A stretch of 62,613 bases of DNA from JANXVV01 sp038230975. Its GTDB lineage: Bacteria > Planctomycetota > Phycisphaerae > Tepidisphaerales > Tepidisphaeraceae. Of the stretch, positions 35,038 through 44,004 are shown piece by piece. The DNA lies in contig JBBRMF010000003.1 in NCBI GenBank assembly GCA_038230975.1, positions 1 through 62,613 on the forward strand. Direction: 5' to 3'. The notes below the pieces were generated by a model. The model ran no database searches, was not told where the DNA came from, and was given only the letters and a program-made list of their open reading frames with translations. The translations under genes and the position numbers were made by a program. Positions within the stretch are counted from its first letter, which is position 1. Each line of letters opens with the position of its first letter.

Positions 35038-36441
35038 CTAAATCGCCTTTAGAAGATGATCTGCCGTTTCGGAAGGCGGCAATTTAATGCTGGATCGCGG
35101 AATCGGGTGGAGATTGGATGCTTCCGAACGGGTGACTTCGATATTTGACCTCGACGGAAACCATCTTTCCCGCAACGCGACAGCCGGGGCTTCGATCAAT
35201 GCAAACATCATCGAACCAATGCCGATCGCCACCACGACATACACCCCCATCATCAACGCATTGTGCAGCGGCGAGGTCCATAAACCCAAACGCGTTTGCA
35301 GCCTCAAGACCAATGGCACGCTGAACGGCATGTGCCAGAGATAGATCGAGTAACTTCTCTCCCCGATTTTCGCCAGGACAAGCGTCACCAAGGCAACTCC
35401 GCAGCGAACGAAACGGGAAACCGGTCCGGCCTGGTGAACCACCAGTTTTCTTTCGACATCATTCAGAGGCTCGACATGGCTGAACCATCCCAGCAACACA
35501 AATCCCATCGACCCAATCGCCAATGCGGTGTACCCGATCGTACAAGCCAGCATCGAAAATCCTGAGACCCACGCGAACGGAACGAAGCACGCGAGGCTGA
35601 CGAACAAAATCGTCCACTGCCAGCGCCGCAACACTTCAATGCTCGGCCGCGCGAAATTCACCGCATAAGCGAGAGTCACCCCCGCGAAGAGAGAATCCAT
35701 TCGCAGATGCGTCGGCCAATGGTGCAGGAATTCATCGAATTCCGGAACCTTGTGCCATGCATAGAGACGCATTGAAAGGCAGGAAATCATGATTCCAAGG
35801 CAAATCCAGGGAATGCTACGGAAAGGTGCCTTCGCCGCCTCACCCCGCGCCTGAGTTTGACCGGATCGCCCGGTCCAACGAATTAATCCCAGTAATAGCA
35901 GCGGGAGCAAAAGATAGAAATGCTCCTCGACCGCGAGGCTCCAGGCATGACCGATGCGCTCAATCATCGGCGAGAGAACATAGTTCTGAATGTGAATAAA
36001 ATACGGCCACACTGCCAGCGCAGTGTGCTTGCATCGCGTAAGCCAATGCACCGAACGATCCGGCGTATCCCACACGTCCCAGGCAAACGCCGCGACAAGA
36101 AACACCAGGTAGGAGGGCCAGATTTTAAACGTGCGTCGAAGCAAAAATCGCCCGAACCGAATGCCGCCATGCTTGCGATACTCCGCGAAAAGCAGCCCGC
36201 CGATGAGAAATCCACTGAGGACAAAAAACAGATCCACCCCCACCCACCCCATCCGCCGCCAGATCTCAAAGAACCAATAGCCCAACGACTCCCGCGGGAG
36301 TCTGAATGGGGTATGCGGCCCTAATACAAAGAAAATGGCGACGGCGCGGAGCACGTCCAGTTGAACCCAGCGTGTTGCCACAGGCTGGATCTTGGACGTC
36401 GGAAGCGAGGACGCGAGTTGAAACGAATGTTCAGACTTCAA
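35038..36441 (-). CDS. OafA/YrhL-type acyltransferase 3
   Basis: A protein of about 467 residues with ten or so membrane segments and the acyltransferase-3 pattern. Seen are QLDVLRAVAIFFVLGPH with the early His, FFVLSGFLIGGLLF, the YSIYLWHMPF ending, and a long Arg-rich loop. Such proteins O-acetylate surface glycans or lipids at the membrane. No ATG lies near the N-terminus: TTG at 36441 is usable, but AAGGAG is 14 bases ahead of it. A CTG at 36447, eight bases from the same AAGGAG, is a credible start. It is near glycosyltransferases, in line with glycan decoration. Confidence 0.75.
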   Translation of the reverse strand: MKSEHSFQLASSLPTSKIQPVATRWVQLDVLRAVAIFFVLGPHTPFRLPRESLGYWFFEIWRRMGWVGVDLFFVLSGFLIGGLLFAEYRKHGGIRFGRFLLRRTFKIWPSYLVFLVAAFAWDVWDTPDRSVHWLTRCKHTALAVWPYFIHIQNYVLSPMIERIGHAWSLAVEEHFYLLLPLLLLGLIRWTGRSGQTQARGEAAKAPFRSIPWICLGIMISCLSMRLYAWHKVPEFDEFLHHWPTHLRMDSLFAGVTLAYAVNFARPSIEVLRRWQWTILFVSLACFVPFAWVSGFSMLACTIGYTALAIGSMGFVLLGWFSHVEPLNDVERKLVVHQAGPVSRFVRCGVALVTLVLAKIGERSYSIYLWHMPFSVPLVLRLQTRLGLWTSPLHNALMMGVYVVVAIGIGSMMFALIEAPAVALRERWFPSRSNIEVTRSEASNLHPIPRSSIKLPPSETADHLLKAI

Positions 36442-36631
36442 AGTCAGTTATCTCACTCCTTGTATCCCCATTCTTATCGGTCCATAACGATAAACCAGTC
36501 GATTTTTTGTAAATAATCCCGTTTTGGTACTCCGATAGCAACCCGCAGGTTCAAATCCGACCGTCGACTTTTTGTCACCCCGGTCGTTGCCCCATAGCCT
36601 CCTGCGCGGGCTATGCTATAACGCACCAAGT

Positions 36632-37891
36632 ATGACTTCTAACGCAGCCGCATCAGATATCCCGCAAACGAACTTTCCCGCCGACGATCAACCGCCGAAA
36701 GGCGCGCTTGGGATCATCTTTCTCATTGTACTTATCGACCTAATGGGGTTTGGGATTATTATCCCACTCCTGCCGTTTTATGTCCGCGACCCTGAATTGA
36801 ATCCGATGAAGGTGACCCTGCTTTTCTCGGTCTATTCAATTTGCCAATTCATCGGAGCGCCGATTCTCGGAGCCATCAGCGACCGGAAAGGCCGAAAACC
36901 GGTGCTGGCCTTTTCTCAACTCGGCAGCGCGGTCGGGTATGTCATGCTCGGACTGGCCACCCAAATCCATTGGCAATGGGGCGGGATGCTGCTTCTGTTA
37001 GTGTACATGTCGCGGATCATCGATGGTTTTACCGGCGGCAATATTTCCACCGCCCAAGCCTATATCAGCGATGTGACGACTGTCCAAACGCGATCCCGTG
37101 CGATGGCTTTGATTGGCATCGCATTTGGCGTCGGTTTTTCGGTCGGGCCGTTTCTGGGCGGCGTACTCGGAAAATACAGTATCAGCCTCCCCGCATACAT
37201 CGCAGGGGGGTTCAGTCTGCTGGCGGCGATTCTGACCTTCGCCCGTTTGCCCGAATCGAGAACCCACCATCCCGTTGATATCGAAGCATGGCTCCATCCC
37301 AGCCAATTTGCGCCCGTGTTTCGTAAACCCATCCTTCTACAACTGTTGATGATGTCGTTCATCACGATGGCCGCCTTTGTGATGATGGAGAGCACCATCG
37401 GCATCTATCTGAAGGGTCACTATCATTACGAACAGCAGCAGGTCGGTTGGTTTTTTGGTTTCGTCGGGCTGGTTATTTTGGTCGTACAGGGCGGCATCAT
37501 TCGACGGATCGTAAAGACAGTCGGAGATTGGCCGTTGGCGATCCTGGGGCCGGCATTGGTGACGATCGGCATGGGCGTGTATTCACTCACCGCCCTTTGG
37601 CCCGTGCTGTGGATCCTGCTTGTCGCCGGTGCCATCAACGCCACGGGCCGCAGTTGCCAACAACCCACGCTCTCGGCACTGCTTGCTCGATTCAGCGATC
37701 GCGATGAACAGGGAATCGTGTTCGGGCTCTCAAACGGATTGAGCAGCCTCGCCCGCGTCTTTGGCCCCATCGTGGCCGGGCTTACCTACCGCTACGCAAG
37801 CAATACCGGACCATTCATCACAGCCGGGATACTCTCAGCTGCCGGGGCGCTCTGGACCGCCGCTTTGTGGCGAAAAACCAAGCAGGCATAG
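36632..37891 (+). CDS. MFS transporter, TetA/MdtG-like
   Basis: A protein of about 419 residues with twelve membrane segments. The MFS motif A between helices 2 and 3 is seen as GAISDRKGRKPVL. LIDLMGFGIIIPLLPFY in helix 1 is the TetA-type drug:proton antiporter start, and a TGGNISTAQAYISD block follows. It is probably an exporter of a small hydrophobic compound; the substrate is unknown. ATG at 36632 lies 22 residues inside a longer frame that starts in non-conserved DNA. Four bases separate its stop from the next start, so it is co-transcribed with the glycosyltransferase pair. Confidence 0.85.
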   Translation: MTSNAAASDIPQTNFPADDQPPKGALGIIFLIVLIDLMGFGIIIPLLPFYVRDPELNPMKVTLLFSVYSICQFIGAPILGAISDRKGRKPVLAFSQLGSAVGYVMLGLATQIHWQWGGMLLLLVYMSRIIDGFTGGNISTAQAYISDVTTVQTRSRAMALIGIAFGVGFSVGPFLGGVLGKYSISLPAYIAGGFSLLAAILTFARLPESRTHHPVDIEAWLHPSQFAPVFRKPILLQLLMMSFITMAAFVMMESTIGIYLKGHYHYEQQQVGWFFGFVGLVILVVQGGIIRRIVKTVGDWPLAILGPALVTIGMGVYSLTALWPVLWILLVAGAINATGRSCQQPTLSALLARFSDRDEQGIVFGLSNGLSSLARVFGPIVAGLTYRYASNTGPFITAGILSAAGALWTAALWRKTKQA

Positions 37892-37895
37892 ACCG

Positions 37896-38726
37896 ATGTC
37901 CGTTCGCATCAGCATCGTCACTCCGAGCTTTAACCAGGCGGCTTACCTGGATGAGACGCTGCGTTCCATCATTGCCCAGCGGAATCTCATCCACGAATTT
38001 TTCGTCATCGACGGCGGCAGCATCGACGGGTCCGTCGACATCATCCGCCGTCATGCCGAACACATCGACTACTGGGTTTCCGAAAAAGACACGGGCCAAT
38101 CTGACGCAATCCAAAAAGGATTCTCAAGATCCACCGGTGATTTTTTATTCTGGCTCAACTCCGACGATGTGCTTCTTCCCGGCACACTGGAACTCGTGCA
38201 GGATGCTTTGGACAACCATCCGCAATGGGATGCTCTCACCGGCTACCACGTTCGCATGGATGAAAACTCGCGCATCATTTCAATGCACCGCACTCCTGCG
38301 GAGAACCCGATTGCCGCGCGATGGGGAATCCATCATGTGATTCAGCAGACCTGCTTCTTTCGCCGCGAACTTTACGAAAAAGTCGGCGGGCTGAATCTCA
38401 AACTTCACTGCGTGATGGACACCGAACTGTGGTGTCGTATGTTCGACTACGGTTCAAACTGGGGTCACATCCCTGAGTATCTCGCCGGTTTTCGCCAACA
38501 TCAAAAAGCCAAGGGCTCATCCGAGCGATGGTTCAAAATGTATCGCGACGAAGAAGCGATGCTTCAACAGGAATATGCCCAATATTGCGAGGACAATCTG
38601 AAACATAAATTAGGGCTGCTCTATTACCGCGCGGGCCAAATCCTGGGTGGACGTCATCTCCGCGCCCTGAATGATGCGCGGCGAAATCGCGGCCGAACGC
38701 TGGCCGAAGTTTTTCGTTTCCCTTAA
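37896..38726 (+). CDS. family 2 glycosyltransferase
   Basis: A protein of 276 residues from the ATG at 37896, four bases after the MFS stop. The GT2 fold is clear: RISIVTPSFNQAAYLDETLRS, then FFVIDGGSIDGSVDI with the nucleotide-binding acidic residues, then FLFWLNSDDVLLPGTL with the DxD-type NSDD. No membrane segment, so it is a cytosolic or membrane-associated sugar transferase that acts in glycan or exopolysaccharide assembly. The donor is unknown. It is part of an operon with the following GT4 gene (12 bp gap). Confidence 0.88.
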   Translation: MSVRISIVTPSFNQAAYLDETLRSIIAQRNLIHEFFVIDGGSIDGSVDIIRRHAEHIDYWVSEKDTGQSDAIQKGFSRSTGDFLFWLNSDDVLLPGTLELVQDALDNHPQWDALTGYHVRMDENSRIISMHRTPAENPIAARWGIHHVIQQTCFFRRELYEKVGGLNLKLHCVMDTELWCRMFDYGSNWGHIPEYLAGFRQHQKAKGSSERWFKMYRDEEAMLQQEYAQYCEDNLKHKLGLLYYRAGQILGGRHLRALNDARRNRGRTLAEVFRFP

Positions 38727-38738
38727 TCTCGCCATCCT

Positions 38739-39881
38739 ATGCGCGTTCTCCACGTCATCCCCGAAATCCGTGCCTCCGCCGGTGGTGTCAGCAGCGCCGT
38801 TTCCGGGCTTGCCATCGCGCAAAAGCGAGCGGGGATGGACGTTTCCGTTCTCGCACCGTTCATCGGAGAACCCGATCAACCGAGCATTTATGCGCTGACA
38901 TCCGCCGGCGTTCACGTTCACACCTGCGGGCCTGTCACGGGGCGATTTGGACGTCACCCGAATTTGAAATCCGTGACTGAAACCGCCGTCGCCCAAGCCG
39001 ACATGGTTCACATTGCCGCGCTGTGGGAAGAGGTCCAGCATCTGGCGGCCCGTGCAGCGAAACGGCAGAATATTCCCTACCTCATCAGTCCGCACGGAAT
39101 GTTGGACCCCTGGAGCCTCAGCCAAAGCAAATGGGTAAAACGCGCCGTGCTCGCCTGGCGGGTACGAAAAAATCTCAACGAGGCGGCGGCGCTTCACTTC
39201 ACCTGCGCCGTGGAACGCGATCTTGTGACATCGCTCAAATTAAAGCCTTCGAGCATCGTCGAACCAAACGGTCTGGACTTGTCTGAATTTGAGAATCTGC
39301 CCTCCCCGGATCAGTTTCGCAGCCGCTATCCCGCGCTTGCGAACGACCGGCCCATCGTGCTGTTCCTATCACGACTTCACCCGAAAAAAGGGCTCGACCT
39401 GCTCGTCCCCGCTTTCGCAGCCGGGCCGAAAGAGGCAATGCTCGTGATCGCCGGACCGGATAGCGACGACTACCAGAAAACCGTCGAAGCGATGATCCGA
39501 CAGCACAACATTCAAGATCGCGTTATTTTCACCGGAATGCTGAAAGGGAAGGAACGCGTCGACGCGATGGCTGCGGCCACGCTCTTCGTGCTGCCCAGCT
39601 ACCAGGAAAATTTCGGCATCGTCGTCGCCGAGTCGTTGGCAGCCGGTGTGCCGGTGATTATTTCGGACCAAGTGAATATCCACGCGGAAATCACCGCGGC
39701 CGGTGTCGGCGGTGTCGTGCCTACGAAAGTAGAACCGCTCGCCCGAGAGATGACGCGATGGCTCGAAAACCACAACCTACGCTCGCAAGCTGCGCCGAAA
39801 TGTCGGCCATTCGCGCAGTCACAATATGACTGGAACAAGATCGCCGAGCGATGGAAGGTTCACTACGCTCTCGTGTCATGA
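38739..39881 (+). CDS. family 4 glycosyltransferase
   Basis: A protein of 380 residues with a GT-B fold. The N-terminal start MRVLHVIPEIRASAGGVSSAVSGLA and the C-terminal region with ENFGIVVAESLAAGVPV (the E-x7-E nucleotide-sugar site) are typical of GT4 enzymes. VLFLSRLHPKKGLDLL marks the linker into the donor-binding half. It transfers a sugar from a nucleotide donor, retaining stereochemistry. It is probably paired with the GT2 enzyme upstream on the same glycan. It ends ten bases before a nested palindromic repeat. Confidence 0.9.
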   Translation: MRVLHVIPEIRASAGGVSSAVSGLAIAQKRAGMDVSVLAPFIGEPDQPSIYALTSAGVHVHTCGPVTGRFGRHPNLKSVTETAVAQADMVHIAALWEEVQHLAARAAKRQNIPYLISPHGMLDPWSLSQSKWVKRAVLAWRVRKNLNEAAALHFTCAVERDLVTSLKLKPSSIVEPNGLDLSEFENLPSPDQFRSRYPALANDRPIVLFLSRLHPKKGLDLLVPAFAAGPKEAMLVIAGPDSDDYQKTVEAMIRQHNIQDRVIFTGMLKGKERVDAMAAATLFVLPSYQENFGIVVAESLAAGVPVIISDQVNIHAEITAAGVGGVVPTKVEPLAREMTRWLENHNLRSQAAPKCRPFAQSQYDWNKIAERWKVHYALVS

Positions 39882-39890
39882 AATAGAATG

Positions 39891-40076
39891 GTTTTTTGTA
39901 GGGTCCGCTTTAGAGGTTGGGATTTTTTCGGTGGCGTGGGCGTTTCGCCCGCGTTTTCGTCCGATGAAAGCACGGGCGAGACGCCCATGCCACCATTCTT
40001 TCCCAGTTTTCTTAGCGGACGGAATGTATCCAACACGGGGACGGTTCCGCCCGCTAAAGCGGACCCTACAAAAAAC
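39891..40076. repeat. nested composite palindrome between convergent genes
   Basis: The outer perfect 22-bp arms lie at 39891-39912 and 40055-40076 (core GTAGGGTCCGCTTTA). Inside, an imperfect member of the HGRDAHAT family has arms at 39930-39953 and 39971-39994. A third weak pair, CTTAGCGGACGGAA (40010-40023) and TTCCGCCCGCTAAAG (40045-40059), overlaps the outer right arm. The block fills the space between two convergent stop codons (39881 and 40082). Confidence 0.8.
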
Positions 40077-40081
40077 TGAAT

Positions 40082-41263
40082 TTAAAGCCGTAGAAATATT
40101 CCCCGGCGAAACAGAAACCGCCCCAGTAAAAGCAACAGGATCAAGCCAGTCGCCGTGCGAGCCACCTCAGCATAATCTCCGAACGCTTTAGCCACATTCC
40201 CTCCGACAAAATGGTTCGCAAATTCTGGAATCTTGAACAACGTTTCAACCAGGTAAAGCGTGAGTGCATTCATCCCAATCCACAGGAATGGCAACGTCCA
40301 GAACCGAATCTTCCAGACATCAATAATCAGATAAAATATTCCCAGCGCTATCGCACTGTATCCCCCTGCCACTAACACAAACGAGGACGTCCAGATTTTC
40401 TTAATAACTGGAAATTTCAACGGCACTAGAAACGCAAGTTGCGGCACGCTCGGGAACAATCCGCCCCATGCCATTCCCAATGCAACGCTCACCGCCCCGG
40501 CAATCAGCAGAATCACTGCCTTTTTCCACGGCTGGCGGTCGCTCTTGAGAAGCAATCCCGCAAACACACCCATCAGGCAGGTAACAATCGCCGGCAATGT
40601 GCTCAAAAGCCCTTCCGGATCATGATCCCCCACATGCTTTTTCCCGGGCAATGCAACTTTATCGATGTAGTCCGCCAGGTTCATTCGCTCCGCATAGTTT
40701 CCACGCCCCACGCCAGGAACCGGGACCAACCCCATCAAACCCCAATAGAGCAGCAGTAATGCCACCGCCACAATGGCCAGCGTCCGCGGCCTAAAAAACG
40801 TGAACAACAAACCTGCACCGAGATACGAAAGCGCAATCCGCTGCAACACACCTACAATTCGAATATTCGGCCACTCATGCGAAGCGCCGCCGTAGTAAAG
40901 GATTCCCAGGAGATACAACGCAGTCGCGCGAAAAAAGATTCGCTTTACCGCCGCCGATCGACCCGACACCGCGACCAATTTCGACAACGAAAAAACCAGC
41001 GATGTGCCCACGATGAATACGAACGTCGCAAATATCAGTTCATACAGCGAGAAATGCGTCCATTCCCAATCGTGATGGTTCACTTGGCTGACGATTCCGT
41101 TCATGATCGAGGAATGGTTCGTTTTACCGAGCTTATTGATCAATTCATCCGCCCCGAGAATCCAGAACATGTCGAACCCGCGCAGCACATCTAGTGAAAC
41201 AACTCGATCAGGATTGGCCAGCGGTGATGGACCTGCGGTGGACGACGTGGAGGCGGTATACAT
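40082..41263 (-). CDS. HGSNAT-like (COG4299/DUF5009) membrane protein
   Basis: A protein of 393 residues with about ten membrane segments. Its start RVVSLDVLRGFDMFWILGADEL and the LRGFDM signature fit the bacterial relatives of heparan-alpha-glucosaminide N-acetyltransferase. FATFVFIVGTSLVFSL and RIVGVLQRIALSYLGAGLLF are the family's next conserved blocks. The human enzyme acetylates glucosamine ends across a membrane; in bacteria the acceptor is probably a surface amino sugar, which is inference. ATG at 41263 has GGAAGG five bases upstream. The stop is at the right edge of the composite palindrome. Confidence 0.8.
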   Translation of the reverse strand: MYTASTSSTAGPSPLANPDRVVSLDVLRGFDMFWILGADELINKLGKTNHSSIMNGIVSQVNHHDWEWTHFSLYELIFATFVFIVGTSLVFSLSKLVAVSGRSAAVKRIFFRATALYLLGILYYGGASHEWPNIRIVGVLQRIALSYLGAGLLFTFFRPRTLAIVAVALLLLYWGLMGLVPVPGVGRGNYAERMNLADYIDKVALPGKKHVGDHDPEGLLSTLPAIVTCLMGVFAGLLLKSDRQPWKKAVILLIAGAVSVALGMAWGGLFPSVPQLAFLVPLKFPVIKKIWTSSFVLVAGGYSAIALGIFYLIIDVWKIRFWTLPFLWIGMNALTLYLVETLFKIPEFANHFVGGNVAKAFGDYAEVARTATGLILLLLLGRFLFRRGIFLRL

Positions 41264-41339
41264 TCGACCTTCCTTTCATTGCGCGACAGTCTGAAATGCC
41301 GCACTGATCGTATCAGACTTTCCCGATTTTGTGACATTG

Positions 41340-41402
41340 GGACATTCGTCAATAGGACATTCGTCATTGTTTCGTCATTCGTGAATTCGTCATTCGTCAT
41401 TT
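41340..41402. repeat. RHSDFVIRHS-type half unit
   Basis: A tandem of TCATTCGTCATT-like units (GACATTCGTCAATAGGACATTC, then GTCATTCGTGAATTCG) without an opposing arm. It lies between the divergent HGSNAT-like and nusB genes and may contain their promoters. Confidence 0.6.
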
Positions 41403-41456
41403 CCCCGAAATCCCGCCTCATTGCCTCGCGCGCAACCAAGCCTATACTGGCTGACG

Positions 41457-41873
41457 ATGTTGAAAAAGCGGAAGACTCGTGAATTGGCGATGCAGGTGTT
41501 GTTTCTCTGGGACAACAGTGGCGCAATAGACCCGGATTTAGCGCGGCAGGTAGTCAAAGACGGTACCCCAGACGAAGAAATTCGCAAGCTCGCCTTGGAA
41601 TGGGCCACCGGGGCTTGGGAACAGCGGGAAATCAGCGATACCCGCGTCGAACGACTTGCCCCACAGTGGCCCCCCCGCCGGCAACCGGCCGTCGATAGAA
41701 GCCTGATCCGTCTGGCCGTCTGGGAAATGACCAATCAACCCACTCCGCCGAAGGTCGTACTCGACGAGGCCATCGAACTGGTCAAACATTTTTCGACCGA
41801 GCAAAGCGCCTCGTTCGTCAACGGTGTACTTGACGCTGTGCTCAAAGAACATCAGACACTTGTCAAAGAGTGA
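41457..41873 (+). CDS. nusB: transcription antitermination factor NusB
   Basis: A protein of 138 residues from the ATG at 41457. The NusB fold is supported by RKTRELAMQVLFLWDNSG at the start, and VDRSLIRLAVWEMTNQP and VLDEAIELVKHFSTEQSASFVNGVLDAV at the end. The latter is the family signature with the RNA/NusE contact residues. NusB with NusE (S10) binds BoxA RNA and allows complete rRNA transcription. It is followed after a stem-loop by ftsY. The ribosome binding site is not obvious. Confidence 0.93.
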   Translation: MLKKRKTRELAMQVLFLWDNSGAIDPDLARQVVKDGTPDEEIRKLALEWATGAWEQREISDTRVERLAPQWPPRRQPAVDRSLIRLAVWEMTNQPTPPKVVLDEAIELVKHFSTEQSASFVNGVLDAVLKEHQTLVKE

Positions 41874-41880
41874 TCAACGG

Positions 41881-41944
41881 TGGCATGGGCGTCTCGCCCG
41901 TGCATTCTTTGAACGGTAATCACACGGGCGAGACGCCCATGCCA
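41881..41944. repeat. HGRDAHAT-type palindrome, perfect 22-bp arms
   Basis: The arms at 41881-41902 and 41923-41944 are identical complements (core GGCATGGGCGTCTCGCCCG), with a 20-nt loop. It starts seven bases after the nusB stop and may terminate or stabilise the nusB mRNA before ftsY. Confidence 0.85.
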
Positions 41945-41975
41945 TGAAAGAATTAAAAACGGTCAGGACCGCGGG

Positions 41976-42917
41976 ATGAGTTTTTTTTCCAAGACAATTG
42001 ACAAGCTCAAAGGTGCCGTCCGAAAAACGGTGCAGGTTCTGAACACCGACGTCCGCACTCTGTTCGTTCCAGGTCGGCAGATCGACGACGCGTTTCTCGT
42101 CGAGCTGGAAGAAAAATTCCTGCAGGCCGATCTCGGGCCGAAAAACGTCACCAAAATTATTTCCGAAGTTCGCGACCGCTGGCGTCTGGGCAAGATCAGG
42201 AATGCCGAGGATTGCCTGGCCATCGTGCGAGAGCAGATGCTTTTGGGATGGTCCGTCACGGAAGACCGCGAGATTCATTTTGCGGCCGAAGGCCCCACGG
42301 TCATCCTCGTCGCCGGCATTAACGGCGCCGGCAAAACCACCAGCATCGCCAAGCTGGCCTGGCTGCTCAAAGAGCAGATGCACAAAAAAGTGATGGTCTG
42401 CGCCAGCGATACCTTCCGCGCCGCCGCCGTCGATCAACTGACGATCTGGGCCGAGCGTATTGGCGTTGACATCATCAAACACAAGATGGGTGCCGACCCC
42501 GGCGCGGTGGCTTACGATGCCTGCGAAGCCGCCAAGAGCCGTGGGATGGATGTGCTGATCGTCGACACTGCCGGCCGACTGCACACGCAGGATCATCTCA
42601 TGCGCGAACTGACGAAGATTCGTGATGTCGTCGCCAAACGCATCCCCGGTGCCCCGCACGAAGCACTACTCGTCCTCGACGCCACCACCGGTCAAAACGC
42701 CATTCTACAGGCGAAAAATTTTGCACAAGCGATCGGTGTCACCGGTATCATGCTCGCCAAGCTCGATGGCACCGCCAAAGGCGGCATGGTCATGTCCATC
42801 CGCGATCAGCTTCAAATCCCCGTCAAATTCATCGGCCTCGGTGAGACGCCGCAGGATATTGAGACATTTGATCCGGCGCGGTTTGTGGAAGCGATGTTTG
42901 GGGAGCCGAACAAATAA
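41976..42917 (+). CDS. ftsY: signal recognition particle receptor FtsY
   Basis: FtsY is the SRP receptor GTPase that docks ribosome-SRP complexes at the membrane. The protein is 313 residues and lacks the acidic A domain of E. coli FtsY, as in many bacteria. The N domain begins near residue 5. The G domain shows GINGAGKTTSIAKLAW (P-loop 114-121), the I-box VMVCASDTFRAAAVDQL, DTAGR at 197-201, and AKLDGTAKGG near 261-270 (TKxD replaced by AKLD). It is downstream of nusB, separated by a palindrome. Confidence 0.95.
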   Translation: MSFFSKTIDKLKGAVRKTVQVLNTDVRTLFVPGRQIDDAFLVELEEKFLQADLGPKNVTKIISEVRDRWRLGKIRNAEDCLAIVREQMLLGWSVTEDREIHFAAEGPTVILVAGINGAGKTTSIAKLAWLLKEQMHKKVMVCASDTFRAAAVDQLTIWAERIGVDIIKHKMGADPGAVAYDACEAAKSRGMDVLIVDTAGRLHTQDHLMRELTKIRDVVAKRIPGAPHEALLVLDATTGQNAILQAKNFAQAIGVTGIMLAKLDGTAKGGMVMSIRDQLQIPVKFIGLGETPQDIETFDPARFVEAMFGEPNK

Positions 42918-42994
42918 CGAATAACGAAATTCGAATTACGAAAAAGAATTCGGCAATTCATTCGTGAATTCGAATTTCGTCATTCGTAATTATT
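42912..42994. repeat. RHSDFVIRHS-type inverted repeat
   Basis: The arms near 42912-42942 and 42961-42994 match with a few mismatches (core AACGAAATTCGAAT). It covers the stop of ftsY on one side and that of the convergent M48 protease gene on the other. Confidence 0.75.
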
Positions 42995-43865
42995 TACCAA
43001 CATTCGCTTCAAACCTCTCCCTCAACACCGCCCCTTGATTCACCGGTCTTAAGTCAGCGATTCGCTTCCGAATCTTAACCGCCCGATCCGCCGCCCCCGG
43101 GTGCGTGCTCATGAGTGTCGCCTTGTTGCCATGCTGATCTTTCGCCGTTCGCTCGATAAATTGCAGGTAACCCGTTGGATCATATCCTGTGGAAATCAGC
43201 AGTTTCACCGCATCCGCATCGGCTTGATCTTCCTGATCGCGGCCATAACCTTTGACCAGGACCGTATCCGCCAAACTATCGGTGATCTGGCTAAAGGCAC
43301 TCAACCGCTCATCCGCCTGCGCGAGTGAAGCCAGCGCATTCGCCCGCCCGGCTTGCTTGACCGCCTGCAGGCCGTGCTTGTCGAGAACGTGCGACATTTC
43401 ATGGGCCAGCACCCCGGCCAATTCAGCCTCATTGCGAAGCTGGCGGATCAAACCGCGCGTCACCAGGATGTAGCAATCCGGCCCGGAAAAAGCGTTGACT
43501 TCATCGGTGTCCACCACTGCAAACAACCAGTTCCCATCTGGCCGCCGACTGGAATTCGCCAGCGTCAGGCCCACCAGCGTGACATACTGATTGAGCTTTT
43601 GATTCTTCACGATCGGATACCGCGTGGTGACAGCCATCGCGACCGATTCACCCATCGCCTGCTCATCTTTTTCACCGATCGATTCGTTTTCCACCAACTT
43701 CCCCGCCGAGTTGCCGATCGCGGCTCCCTCCCGGCCACCCACGGCTTCACCGATCTGGCTCGTGACGGCCGCACACCCACCCATGTTGTAGGGAATAGTC
43801 AACGCCAAACCGGCCGTGACGAGCAATGGAGCAAGCCTTTTGAGATTTGGATAGATCTTTTGCAT
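42990..43865 (-). CDS. M48-family zinc metalloprotease, probably lipoprotein
   Basis: A protein of 291 residues. The N-terminus is hydrophobic (APLLVTAGLALTIPYNMGGCAAV), with a possible lipobox Cys at 31. The zinc site HEMSH lies at 155-159, and the third ligand Glu in the QEDQADADAV segment near 214. It resembles BepA/LoiP-type periplasmic proteases that degrade or assist outer-membrane proteins. AAIGNSAGKLVENESIGEKDEQAMG precedes the catalytic core. It is convergent with ftsY and followed upstream by an SH3-domain gene that may be co-transcribed. Confidence 0.85.
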   Translation of the reverse strand: MQKIYPNLKRLAPLLVTAGLALTIPYNMGGCAAVTSQIGEAVGGREGAAIGNSAGKLVENESIGEKDEQAMGESVAMAVTTRYPIVKNQKLNQYVTLVGLTLANSSRRPDGNWLFAVVDTDEVNAFSGPDCYILVTRGLIRQLRNEAELAGVLAHEMSHVLDKHGLQAVKQAGRANALASLAQADERLSAFSQITDSLADTVLVKGYGRDQEDQADADAVKLLISTGYDPTGYLQFIERTAKDQHGNKATLMSTHPGAADRAVKIRKRIADLRPVNQGAVLRERFEANVGK

Positions 43866-43921
43866 AGAGGTTTGTCCTCGTTCGGTTACTTATAGAATTG
43901 GCGGGATCAGTCCTGTCCCAT

Positions 43922-43995
43922 TTTAGCAGCAGTGCCGAAGGCATGCGTTTTTCGTCAATCGAAAATAAGCGCGTGCCTTCGGCAATGCCGCTAAA
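43922..43995. repeat. 27-bp imperfect palindrome (TGCCGAAGGCATGCG type)
   Basis: TGCCGAAGGCATGCG (43933-43947) pairs with CGCGTGCCTTCGGCA (43970-43984), one mismatch. The stem extends outward to TTTTAGC/GCTAAAG with further mismatches. It starts ten bases after the SH3-gene stop (43995 to 44005). Confidence 0.7.
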
Positions 43996-44004
43996 GAAAT
44001 ACAC

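Noticed and set aside
36530..36580. GGTTCAAATCC, like a tRNA T-loop
   Set aside because: The stem around it has mismatches and no anticodon arm or acceptor stem of a tRNA is found upstream.
37000..37300. minus-strand frames opposite the MFS transporter
   Set aside because: They are shadows of the conserved transporter frame.
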